From Prostheceraeus crozeri (lineage: Eukaryota; Platyhelminthes; Polycladida; Euryleptidae): DNA of 64,000 nucleotides. How positions within the stretch are numbered: the first letter of the stretch is position 1; every line of letters starts with the position of its first letter. The stretch is taken from the NCBI GenBank assembly GCA_907163375.1, contig CAJQUW010011498.1, forward strand, positions 124,001 to 188,000, read 5' to 3'. The position numbers and the translations under genes were made by a program. This document shows positions 23,001 through 35,000 of this stretch, one piece after another. The notes under the pieces were generated by a model. That model ran no database searches, was not told the origin of the DNA, and worked only from the letters and a program-made list of their open reading frames with translations.

Positions 23001-26000
23001 GGCCCTCTTCCAGCTGTTCTTCTAGCCCGGCCCTCTTCCAGCTGATCTTCTAGCCCGACCCTCTTCCAGCTGTTCTTCTAGCACGGCCCTCTTCCAGCTG
23101 TTCTTCTAGCACGGCCCTCTTCCAGCTGATCTTCTAGCACGGCCCTCTTCCAGCTGATCTTCTAGCCCGGCCCTCTTCCAGCTGTTCTTCTAGCACGGCC
23201 CTCTTCCAGCTGATCTTCTAGCACGGCCCTCTTCCAGCTGTTTTTCTAGCACGGCCCTCTTCCAGCTGTTCTTCTAGCACGGCCCTCTTCCAGCTGATCT
23301 TCTAGCACGGCCCTCTTCCAGCTGTTCTTCTAGCACGGCCCTCTTCCAGCTGATCTTCTAGCACGGCCCTCTTCAAGCTGTTCTTCTAGCACGGCCCTCT
23401 TCCAGCTGTTTTTCTAGCCCGACCCTCTTCCAGCTGATCTTCTAGCACGGCCCTCTTCCAGCTGTTCTTCTAGCACGGCCCTCTTCCAGCTGTTCTTCTA
23501 GCGCGGCCCTCTTCCAGCTGATCTTCTAGCACGGCCCTCTTCCAGCTGATCTTCTAGCACGGCCCTCTTCCAGCTGATCTTCTAGCACGGCCCTCTTCCA
23601 GCTGTTTTTTCTAGCACGGCCCTCTTCCAGCTGTTCTTCTAGCACGGCCCTCTTCCAGCTGATCTTCTAGCACGGCCCTCTTCCAGCTGTTCTTCTAGCA
23701 CGGCCCTCTTCCAGCTGTTTTTTCTAGCACGGCCCTCTTCCTGCTGTTCTTCTAGCACGGCCCTCTTCCAGCTGTTCTTCTAGCACGGCCCTCTTCCAGC
23801 TGTTCTTCTAGCACGACCCTCTTCCAGCTGATCTTCTAGCACGGCCCTCTTCCAGCTGATCTTCTAGCACGGCCCTCTTCCAGCTGATCTTCTAGCACGG
23901 CCCTCTTCAAGCTGATCTTCTAGCACGGCCCTCTTCCAGCTGTTTTTCTAGCCCGACCCTCTTCCATCTGTTTTTCTAGACCGGCCCCCTTCCAGCTGTT
24001 TTTTCTAGCACGGCCCTCTTCCTGCTGTTCTTCTAGCACGGCCCTCTTCCTGCTGTTCTTCTAGCACGGCCCTCTTCCAGCTGTTCTTCTAGCCCGGCTC
24101 TCTTCCAGCTGTTCTTCTAGCACGGCCCTCTTCCAGCTGTTTTTCTAGCACGGCCCTCTTCCAGCTGTTCTTCTAGCACGGCCCTCTTCCAGCTGTTCTT
24201 CTAGCACGGCCCTCTTCCAGCTGATCTTCTAGCACGGCCCTCTTCCAGCTGATCTTCTAGCCCGACCCTCTTCCAGCTGTTCTTCTAGCACGGCCCTCTT
24301 CCAGCTGATCTTCTAGCACGGCCCTCTTCCAGCTGTTCTTCTAGCACGGCCCTCTTCCAGCTGATCTTCTAGCACGACCTTCTTCCAGCTGATCTTCTAG
24401 CCCGACCCTCTTCCAGCTGTTCTTCTAGCACGGCCCTCTTCCAGCTGATCTTCTAGCCCGACCCTCTTCCTGCTGTTTTTCTAGCACGGCCCTCTTCCAG
24501 CTGTTCTTCTAGCACGACCCTCTTCCAGCTGTTTTTCTAGCACGGCCCTCTTCCAGCTGATCTTCTAGCACGGCCCTCTTCCAGCTGTTCTTCTAGCACG
24601 GCCCTCTTCCAGCTGTTTTTCTAGCACGACCCTCTTCCAGCTGTTCTTCTAGCGCGGCCCTCTTCCAGCTGTTTTTCTAGCACGGCCCTCTTCAAGCTGT
24701 TTTTCTAGCACGGCCCTCTTCCAGCTGATCTTCTAGCACGGCCCTCTTCCAGCTGTTCTTCTAGCACGGCCCTCTTCCAGCTGTTCTTCTAGCACGGCCC
24801 TCTTCCAGCTGATCTTCTAGCACGGCCCTCTTCCAGCTGTTTTTCTAGCACGGCCCTCTTCAAGCTGTTTTTCTAGCACGGCCCTCTTCCAGCTGATCTT
24901 CTAGCACGGCCCTCTTCCAGCTGTTCTTCTAGCACGGCCCTCTTCCAGCTGTTCTTCTAGCACGGCCCTCTTCCAGCTGATCTTCTAGCACGGCCCTCTT
25001 CCTGCTGTTCTTCTAGCACGGCCCTCTTCCAGCTGTTTTTCTAGCACGGCCCTCTTCCAGCTGATCTTCTAGCACGGCCCTCTTCCAGCTGTTTTTCTAG
25101 CACGGCCTTCTTCCAGCTGTTTTTCTAGACCGACCCTCTTCCAGCTGTTCTTCTAGCACGGCCCTCTTCAAGCTGTTTTTCTAGCACGGCCCTCTTCAAG
25201 CTGTTTTTCTAGCACGGCCCTCTTCCAGCTGATCTTCTAGCACGGCCCTCTTCCAGCTGTTCTTCTAGCACGGCCCTCTTCCAGCTGTTGTTCTAGCACG
25301 GCCCTCTTCCAGCTGTTCTTCTAGCCCGACCCTCTTCCAGCTGTTCTTCTAGCACGGCCCTCTTCCAGCTGTTTTTCTAGCCCGACCCTCTTCCAGCTGT
25401 TCTTCTAGCACGGCCCTCTTCCAGCTGTTTTTCTAGCACGGCCCTCTTCCAGCTGTTCTTCTAGCACGGCCCTCTTCCAGCTGTTTTTCTAGCACGGCCC
25501 TCTTCCAGCTGTTCTTCTAGCACGGCCCTCTTCCAGCTGTTCTTCTAGCACGGCCCTCTTCCAGCTGTTTTTCTAGCACGGCCCTCTTCAAGCTGTTTTT
25601 CTAGCACGGCCCTCTTCCAGCTGATCTTCTAGCACGGCCCTCTTCCAGCTGTTCTTCTAGCACGGCCCTCTTCCAGCTGTTTTTCTAGCACGGCCCTCTT
25701 CCAGCTGTTTTTCTAGCACGGCCCTCTTCCAGCTGTTCTTCTAGCACGGCCCTCTTCCAGCTGATCTTCTAGCCCGACCCTCTTCCAGCTGTTTTTCTAG
25801 CCCGACCCTCTTCCATCTGTTTTTCTAGCCCGACCCTCTTCCAGCTGTTCTTCTAGCACGGCCCTCTTCCAGCTGTTTTTCTAGCCCGACCATCTTCCAG
25901 CTGTTCTTCTAGCACGGCCCTCTTCCAGCTGTTTTTCTAGCACGGCCCTCTTCCAGCTGTTTTTCTAGCCCGGCCCTCTTCCAGCTGTTTTTCTAGCCCG

Positions 26001-29000
26001 ACCCTCTTCCAGCTGTTTTTCTAGCCCGACCCTCTTCCAGCTGTTCTTCTAGCACGGCCCTCTTCCAGCTGTTTTTCTAGCCCGACCATCTTCCAGCTGT
26101 TCTTCTAGCACGGCCCTCTTCCAGCTGTTTTTCTAGCACGGCCCTCTTCCAGCTGTTCTTCTAGCACGGCCCTCTTCCAGCTGTTTTTCTAGCACGGCCC
26201 TCTTCCAGCTGATCTTCTAGCACGGCCCTCTTCCAGCTGTTCTTCTAGCACGGCCCTCTTCCAGCTGTTTTTCTAGCACGGCCCTCTTCCAGCTGTTTTT
26301 CTAGCACGGCCCTCTTCCAGCTGTTCTTCTAGCACGGCCCTCTTCCAGCTGTTCTTCTAGCACGGCCCTCTTCCAGCTGTTTTTCTAGCACGGCCCTCTT
26401 CCAGCTGTTTTTCTAGCACGGCCCTCTTCCAGCTGTTCTTCTAGCACGGCCCTCTTCCAGCTGTTCTTCTAGCACGGCCCTCTTCCAGCTGTTTTTCTAG
26501 CACGGCCCTCTTCCAGCTGTTTTTCTAGCACGGCCCTCTTCCAGCTGTTCTCCTAGCCCGACCCTCTTCCAGCTGATCTTCTAGCCCGACCCTCTTCCTG
26601 CTGTTTTTCTAGCACGGCCCTCTTCCAGCTGTTCTTCTAGCACGACCCTCTTCCAGCTGTTTTTCTAGCACGGCCCTCTTCCAGCTGTTCTTCTAGCACG
26701 GCCCTCTTCCAGCTGTTCTTCTAGCACGGCCCTCTTCCAGCTGATCTTCTAGCACGGCCCTCTTCCAGCTGTTCTTCTAGCACGGCCCTCTTCCAGCTGT
26801 TCTTCTAGCACGGCCCTCTTCCAGCTGTTCTTCTAGCACGGCCCTCTTCCAGCTGTTCTTCTAGCACGACCCTCTTCCAGCTGTTTTTCTAGCACGGCCC
26901 TCTTCCAGCTGTTTTTCTAGCACGGCCCTCTTCCAGCTGTTCTTCTAGCCCGACCCTCTTCCAGCTGTTATTCTAGCCCGGCCCTCTTCCAGCTGTTATT
27001 CTAGCCCGGCCCTCTTCCAGCTGTTTTTCTAGCACGGCCTCTTCCAGCTGTTTTTCTAGCACGGCCCTCTTCCAGCTGTTTTCTAGCACGGCCTCTTCCA
27101 GCTGTTTTCTCGCACGGCCCTCTTCCAGCTGATCTTCTAGCACGGCCCTCTTCCAGCTGTTTTTCTAGCACGGCCCTCTTCCAGCTGATCTTCTAGCACG
27201 GCCCTCTTCCAGCTGATCTTCTAGCACGGCCCTCTTCCAGCTGTTCTTCTAGCACGGCCCTCTTCCAGCTGATCTTCTAGCACGGCCCTCTTCCAGCTGT
27301 TCTTCTAGCACGGCCCTCTTCCAGCTGTTCTTCTAGCACGGCCCTCTTCCAGCTGTTCTTCTAGCACGGCCCTCTTCCAGCTGTTCTTCTAGCACGGCCC
27401 TCTTCCAGCTGTTCTTCTAGCACGGCCCTCTTCCAGCTGATCTTCTAGCCCGACCCTCTTCCAGCTGTTTTTCTAGCACGGCCCTCTTCAAGCTGTTCTT
27501 CTAGCCCGACCCTCTTCCATCCGTTCTTCTAGCACGGCCCTCTTCCAGCTGATCTTCTAGCCCGACCCTCTTCCTGCTGTTTTTCTAGCACGGCCCTCTT
27601 CCAGCTGTTCTTCTAGACCGACCCTCTTCCAGCTGATCTTCTAGCACGGCCCTCTTCCAGCTGTTCTTCTAGCACGGCCCTCTTCCAGCTGATCTTCTAG
27701 CACGGCCCTCTTCCAGCTGTTTTTCTAGCACGGCCCTCTTCCAGCTGATCTTCTAGCCCGACCCTCTTCCAGCTGTTTTTCTAGCACGGCCCTCTTCCAG
27801 CTGTTCTTCTAGCACGGCCCTCTTCCAGCTGTTTTTCTAGCACGGCCCTCTTCCAGCTGTTCTTCTAGCACGGCCCTCTTCCAGCTGTTCTTCTAGCACG
27901 GCCCTCTTCCAGCTGTTCTTCTAGCACGGCCCTCTTCCAGCTGTTCTTCTAGCCCGACCCTCTTCCAGCTGATCTTCTAGCACGGCCCTCTTCCAGCTGT
28001 TTTTCTAGCACGGCCCTCTTCCAGCTGTTTTTCTAGCACGGCCCTCTTCCAGCTGATCTTCTAGCACGGCCCTCTTCCAGCTGTTTTTCTAGCCCGGCCC
28101 TCTTCCAGCTGTTTTTCTAGCACGGCCCTCTTCCAGCTGTTCTTCTAGCACGGCCCTCTTCCAGCTGTTCTTCTAGCACGGCCCTCTTCCAGCTGTTTTT
28201 CTAGCACGGCCCTCTTCCAGCTGTTTTTCTAGCACGGCCCTCTTCCAGCTGTTTTTCTAGCACGGCCCTCTTCCAGCTGTTCTTCTAGCACGGCCCTCTT
28301 CCAGCTGTTCTTCTAGCACGGCCCGCTTCCATCTGTTTTTCTAGCACGGCCCTCTTCCAGCTGTTCTTCTAGCACGGCCCTCTTCCAGCTGTTTTTCTAG
28401 CACGGCCCTCTTCCAGCTGTTTTTCTAGCACGGCCTCTTCCATCTGTTTTTCTAGCACGGCCCTCTTCCAGCTGTTTTTCTAGCACGGCCCTCTTCCAGC
28501 TGTTTTTCTAGCACGGCCCTCTTCCAGCTGTTCTTCTAGCACGGCCCTCTTCCAGCTGTTTTTCTAGCACGGCCCTCTTCCAGCTGTTTTTCTAGCCCGG
28601 CCCTCTTCCAGCTGTTCTTCTAGCACGGCCCTCTTCCAGCTGTTCTTCTAGCACGGCCCTCTTCCAGCTGTTTTTCTAGCACGGCCCTCTTCCAGCTGTT
28701 ATTCTAGCACGGCCCTCTTCCAGCTGTTTTTCTAGCACGGCCCTCTTCCAGCTGTTTTTCTAGCACGGCCCTCTTCCAGCTGATCTTCTAGCACGGCCCT
28801 CTTCCAGCTGTTGTTCTAGCCCGGCCCTCTTCCAGCTGTTTTTCTAGCACGACCCTCTTCGAGCTGTTTTCTAGCACGGCCCTCTTCCAGCTGTTTTTCT
28901 AGCACGGCCCTCTTCCAGCTGTTTTTCTAGCACGGCCCTCTTCCAGCTGTTCTTCTAGCACGGCCCTCTTCCAGCTGTTTTTCTAGCCCGGCCCTCTTCC

Positions 29001-32000
29001 AGCTGTTCTTCTAGCACGGCCCTCTTCCAGCTGATGTTCTAGCACGGCCCTCTTCCAGCTGTTCTTCTAGCACGGCCCTCTTCCAGCTGTTTTTCTAGCA
29101 CGGCCCTCTTCCAGCTGTTTTTCTAGCCCGGCCCTCTTCCAGCTGTTCTTCTAGCACGGCCCTCTTCCAGCTGTTCTTCTAGCACGGCCCTCTTCCAGCT
29201 GATCTTCTAGCACGGCCCTCTTCCAGCTGTTTTTCTAGCACGGCCCTCTTCCAGCTGTTTTTCTAGCACGGCCCTCTTCCAGCTGATCTTCTAGCACGGC
29301 CCTCTTCCAGCTGTTCTTCTAGCACGGCCCTCTTCCAGCTGATCTTCTAGCACGGCCCGCTTCCATCTGTTTTTCTAGCACGGCCCTCTTCCAGCTGTTC
29401 TTCTAGCACGGCCCTCTTCCAGCTGTTCTTCTAGCACGGCCCTCTTCCAGCTGATCTTCTAGCACGGCCCTCTTCCAGCTGTTTTTCTAGCGCGGCCCTC
29501 TTCCAGCTGTTCTTCTAGCCCGGCTCTCTTCCAGCTGTTCTTCTAGCACGGCCCTCTTCCAGCTGTTCTTCTAGCACGACCCTCTTCAGCTGTTTTTCTA
29601 GCACGGCCCTCTTCCAGCTGTTCTTCTAGCACGGCCCTCTTCAGCTGTTCGTCTCTCCCGACCCTCTTCCAGCTGTTCTTCTAGCACGGCCCTCTTCCAG
29701 CTGTTTTTCTAGCACGGCCCTCTTCCAGCTGTTTTTCTAGCACGGCCCTCTTCCAGCTGTTTTTCTAGCACGGCCCTCTTCCATCTGTTTTTCTAGCACG
29801 GCCCTCTTCCAGCTGATCTTCTAGCACGGCCCTCTTCCAGCTGTTTTTCTAGCACGGCCCTCTTCCAGCTGTTTTTCTAGCCCGACCCTCTTCCAGCTGT
29901 TTTTCTAGCACGGCCCTCTTCCAGCTGTTTTTCTAGACCGACCCTCTTCCAGCTGTTTTTCTAGCCCGACCCTCTTCCAGCTGTTTTTCTAGCCCGACCC
30001 TCTTCCAGCTGTTTTTCTAGCCCGGTCCTCTTCCAGCTGTTCTTCTAGCCCGACCCTCTTCCAGCTGTTCTTCTAGCACGGCCCTCTTCCAGCTGTTTTT
30101 CTAGCCCGACCCTCTTCCAGCTGTTTTTTCTAGCACGGCCCTCTTCCAGCTGTTCTTCTAGCACGGCCCTCTTCCAGCTGTTTTTCTAGCACGGCCCTCT
30201 TCCAGCTGTTTTTCTAGCCCGACCCTCTTCCAGCTGTTTTTCTAGCCCGACCCTCTTCCAGCTGTTTTTCTAGCCCGACCCTCTTCCAGCTGTTTTTCTA
30301 GCACGGCCCTCTTCCAGCTGTTTTTCTAGCCCGACCCTCTTCCAGCTGTTTTCCTAGCACGGCCCTCTTCCAGCTGTTTTTCTAGCACGGCCCTCTTCTA
30401 TCTGTTTTTCTAGCCCGACCCTCTTCCAGCTGTTTTTCTAGCACGGCCCTCTTCCAGCTGTTTTTCTAGCACGGCCCTCTTCCAGCTGTTGTTCTTGCAC
30501 GGCACTCTTCCAGCTGTTTTCCTAGCACGGCCCTCTTCCAGCTGTTTTTCTAGCACGGCCCTCTTCCAGCTGTTTTCCTAGCACGGCCCTCTTCCAGCTG
30601 TTTTTCTAGCACGGCCCTCTTCTATCTGTTTTTCTAGCCCGACCCTCTTCCAGCTGTTTTTCTAGCCCGACCCTCTTCCTGCTGTTTTTCTAGCACGACC
30701 CTCTTCCAGCTGTTTTTCTAGCCCGACCCTCTTCCATCTGTTTTTCTAGCACGGCCCTCTTCCAGCTGTTTTTCTAGCACGGCCCTCTTCCAGCTGTTTT
30801 TCTAGCACGGCCCTCTTCCAGCTGTTTTTCTAGCCCGACCCTCTTCCAGCTGTTTTTCTAGCCCGACCCTCTTCCAGCTGTTTTTCTAGCCCGACCCTCT
30901 TCCAGCTGTTTTTCTAGCACGGCCCTCTTCCAGCTGTTTTTCTAGCACGGCCCTCTTCTATCTGTTTTTCTAGCCCGACCCTCTTCCAGCTGTTTTTCTA
31001 GCCCGACCCTCTTCCAGCTGTTTTTCTAGCACGGCCCTCTTCCAGCTGTTTTTCTAGCACGGCCCTCTTCCAGCTGTTTTTCTAGCCCGACCCTCTTCCA
31101 CCTGTTTTTCTAGCCCGACCCTCTTCCAGCTGTTTTTCTAGCCCAGCCCTCTTCCAGCTGTTTTTCTAGCCCGACCCTCTTCCACCTGTTTTTCTAGCAC
31201 GGCCCTCTTCCAGCTGTTTTTCTAGCCCGACCCTCTTCCAGCTGTTTTTCTAGCCCGACCCTCTTCCAGCTGTTTTTCTAGCCCGACCCTCTTCCAGCTG
31301 TTTTTCTAGCCCGACCCTCTTCCAGCTGTTTTTCTAGCCCGACCCTCTTCCAGCTGTTTTTCTAGCCCGGCCCTCTTCCAGCTGTTTTTCTAGCACGACC
31401 CTCTTCCAGCTGTTTTTCTAGCACGGCCCTCTTCCATCTGTTTTTCTAGCACGGCCCTCTTCCAGCTGTTTTTCTAGCCCGACCCTCTTCCATCTGTTTT
31501 TCTAGCCCGACCCTCTTCCATCTGTTTTTCTAGCCCGACCCTCTTCCATCTGTTTTTCTAGCCCGACCCTCTTCCATCTGTTTTTCTAGCCCGACCCTCT
31601 TCCATCTGTTTTTCTAGCACGACCCTCTTCCAGCTGTTTTTCTAGCACGTCCCTCTTCCAGCTGTTTTTCTAGCCCGACCCTCTTCCATCTGTTTTTCTA
31701 GCCCGACCTCTTCCATCTGTTTTTCTAGCCCGACCCTCTTCCAGCTGTTTTTCTAGCCCGACCTCTTCCAGCTGTTTTTCTAGCCCGACCTCTTCCAGCT
31801 GTTTTTCTAGCCCGACCCTCTTCAGCTGTTTTTCTAGCCCGACCCTCTTCCAGCTGTTTTTCTAGCCCGACCCTCTTCCAGCTGTTTTTCTAGCCCGACC
31901 CTCTTCCATCTGTTTTTCTAGCCCGACCCTCTTCCAGCTGTTTTTCTAGCCCGACCCTCTTCCATCTGTTTTTCTAGCCCGACCCTCTTCCAGCTGTTTT

Positions 32001-35000
32001 TCTAGCCCGGCCCTCTTCCATCTGTTTTTCTAGCCCGACCCTCTTCCAGCTGTTTTTCTAGCCCGACCCTCTTCCATCTGTTTTTCTAGCCCGGCCCTCT
32101 TCCAGCTGTTTTTCTAGCCCGACCCTCTTCCAGCTGTTTTTCTAGCCCGACCCTCTTCCAGCTGTTTTTCTAGCCCGACCCTCTTCCAGCTGTTTTTCTA
32201 GCCCGACCCTCTTCCAGCTGTTTTTCTAGCCCGACCCTCTTCCAGCTGTTTTTCTAGCACGGCCCTCTTCCAGCTGTTTTTCTAGCCCGACCCTCTTCCA
32301 GCTGTTTTCCTAGCACGACCCTCTTCCAGCTGTTTTTCTAGCCCGACCCTCTTCTATCTGTTTTTCTAGCACGGCCCTCTTCCAGCTGTTTTTCTAGCCC
32401 GACCCTCTTCCAGCTGTTTTCCTAGCGCGGCCCTCTTCCAGCTGTTTTTCTAGCACGGCCCTCTTCTATCTGTTTTCCTAGCCCGACCCTCTTCCAGCTG
32501 TTTTCCTAGCACGGCCCTCTTCCAGCTGTTTTTCTAGCCCGACCCTCTTCCATCTGTTTTTCTAGCCCGACCCTCTTCCAGCTGTTTTTCTAGCCCGACC
32601 CTCTTCCAGCTGTTTTTCTAGCCCGACCCTCTTCCATCTGTTTTTCTAGCCCGACCCTCTTCCAGCTGTTTTTCTAGCCCGACCCTCTTCCAGCTGTTTT
32701 TCTAGCCCGACCCTCTTCCATCTGTTTTTCTAGTCCGACCCTCTTCCAGCTGTTTTTCTAGCCCGACCCTCTTCCAGCTGTTTTTCTAGCCCGACCCTCT
32801 TCCAGCTGTTTTTCTAGCCCGACCCTCTTCCAGCTGTTTTTCTAGCCCGACCCTCTTCCAGCTGTTTTTCTAGCCCGACCCTCTTCCAGCTGTTTTTCTA
32901 GCCCGACCCTCTTCCAGCTGTTTTTCTAGCCCGACCCTCTTCCAGCTGTTTTTCTAGCCCGACCCTCTTCCAGCTGTTTTTCTAGCCCGACCCTCTTCCA
33001 GCTGTTTTTCTAGCACGGCCCTCTTCGATCTGTTTTCCTAGCCCGACCCTCTTCCATCTGTTTTTCTAGCCCGACCCTCTTCCATCTGTTTTTCTAGCCC
33101 GACCCTCTTCCATCTGTTTTTCTAGCCCGACCCTCTTCCATCTGTTTTTCTAGCCCGACCCTCTTCCATCTGTTTTTCTAGCCCGACCCTCTTCCATCTG
33201 TTTTTCTAGCCCGACCCTCTTCCATCTGTTTTTCTAGCCCGACCCTCTTCCACCTGTTTTTCTAGCCCGACCCTCTTCCAGCTGTTTTTCTAGCCCGACC
33301 CTCTTCCAGCTGTTTTTCTAGCCCGACCCTCTTCCAGCTGTTTTTCTAGCCCGACCCTCTTCCAGCTGTTTTTCTAGCCCGACCCTCTTCCAGCTGTTTT
33401 TCTAGCCCGACCCTCTTCCATCTGTTTTTCTAGCCCGACCCTCTTCCATCTGTTTTTCTAGCCCGACCCTCTTCCATCTGTTTTTCTAGCCCGACCCTCT
33501 TCCATCTGTTTTTCTAGCCCGACCCTCTTCCATCTGTTTTTCTAGCCCGACCCTCTTCCATCTGTTTTTCTAGCCCGACCCTCTTCCATCTGTTTTTCTA
33601 GCCCGACCCTCTTCCAGCTGTTTTTCTAGCCCGACCCTCTTCCAGCTGTTTTTCTAGCCCGACCCTCTTCCATCTGTTTTTCTATCCCGACCCTCTTCCA
33701 GCTGTTTTTCTAGCACGGCCCTCTTCCAGCTGTTTTTCTAGCCCGGCCCTCTTCCAGCTGATTTTCTAGCCCGGCCCTCTTCCAGCTGTTTTTCTAGCCC
33801 GACCCTCTTCCGTCTGTTTTTCTAGTCCGACCCTCTTCCAGCTGTTTTTCTAGCACGGCCCTCTTCCAGCTGTTTTTCTAGCCCGGCCCTCTTCCAGCTG
33901 TTTTTCTAGCCCGACCCTCTTCCAGCTGTTTTTCTATCCCGGCCCTCTTCCATCTGTTTTTCTAGCCCGACCCTCTTCCATCTGTTTTTCTAGCCCGACC
34001 CTCTTCCATCTGTTTTTCTAGCCCGACCCTCTTCCAGCTGTTTTTCCAGCCCGTCCCTCTTCCAGCTGTTTTTCTAGCCCGACCCTCTTCCACCTGTTTT
34101 TCTAGCCCGACCCTCTTCCACCTGTTTTTCTAGCCCGGCCCTCTTCCAGCTGTTTTTCTAGCCCGACCCTCTTCCAGCTGTTTTTCTAGCCCGACCCTCT
34201 TCCAGCTGTTTTTCTAGCACGGCCCTCTTCCAGCTGTTTTTCTAGACCGACCCTCTTCCAGCTGTTTTTCTAGCACGGCCCTCTTCCAGCTGTTTTTCTA
34301 GACCGACCCTCTTCCAGCTGTTTTTCTAGCACGGCCCTCTTCCAGCTGTTTTTCTAGACCGACCCTCTTCCAGCTGTTTTTCTAGCCCGACCCTCTTCCA
34401 GCTGTTTTTCTAGCCCGGCCCTCTTCCAGCTGTTTTTCTAGCCCGGTCCTCTTCCATCTGTTTTTCTAGCCCGACCCTCTTCCATCTGTTTTTCTAGCCC
34501 GACCCTCTTCCATCTGTTTTTCTAGCCCGACCCTCTTCCAGCTGTTTTTCTAGCCCGGCCCTCTTCCATCTGTTTTTCTAGCCCGACCCTCTTCCAGCTG
34601 TTTTTCTAGCACGGCCCTCTTCCATCTGTTTTTCTAGCCCGACCCTCTTCCATCTGTTTTTCTAGCCCGACCCTCTTCCAGCTGTTTTTCTAGCCCGACC
34701 CTCTTCCATCTGTTTTTCTAGCCCGGCCCTCTTCCAGCTGTTTTTCTAGCCCGACCCTCTTCCAGCTGTTTTTCTAGCCCGACCCTCTTCCAGCTGTTTT
34801 TCTAGCACGACCTCTTCCATCTGTTTTTCTAGCCCGACCCTCTTCCAGCTGTTTTTCTAGCCCAACCCTCTTCCAGCTGTTTTTCTAGCCCGGCCCTCTT
34901 CCAGCTGTTTTTCTAGCCCGACCCTCTTCCAGCTGTTTTTCTAGCCCGACCCTCTTCCAGCTGTTTTTCTAGCCCGACCCTCTTCCATCTGTTTTTCTAG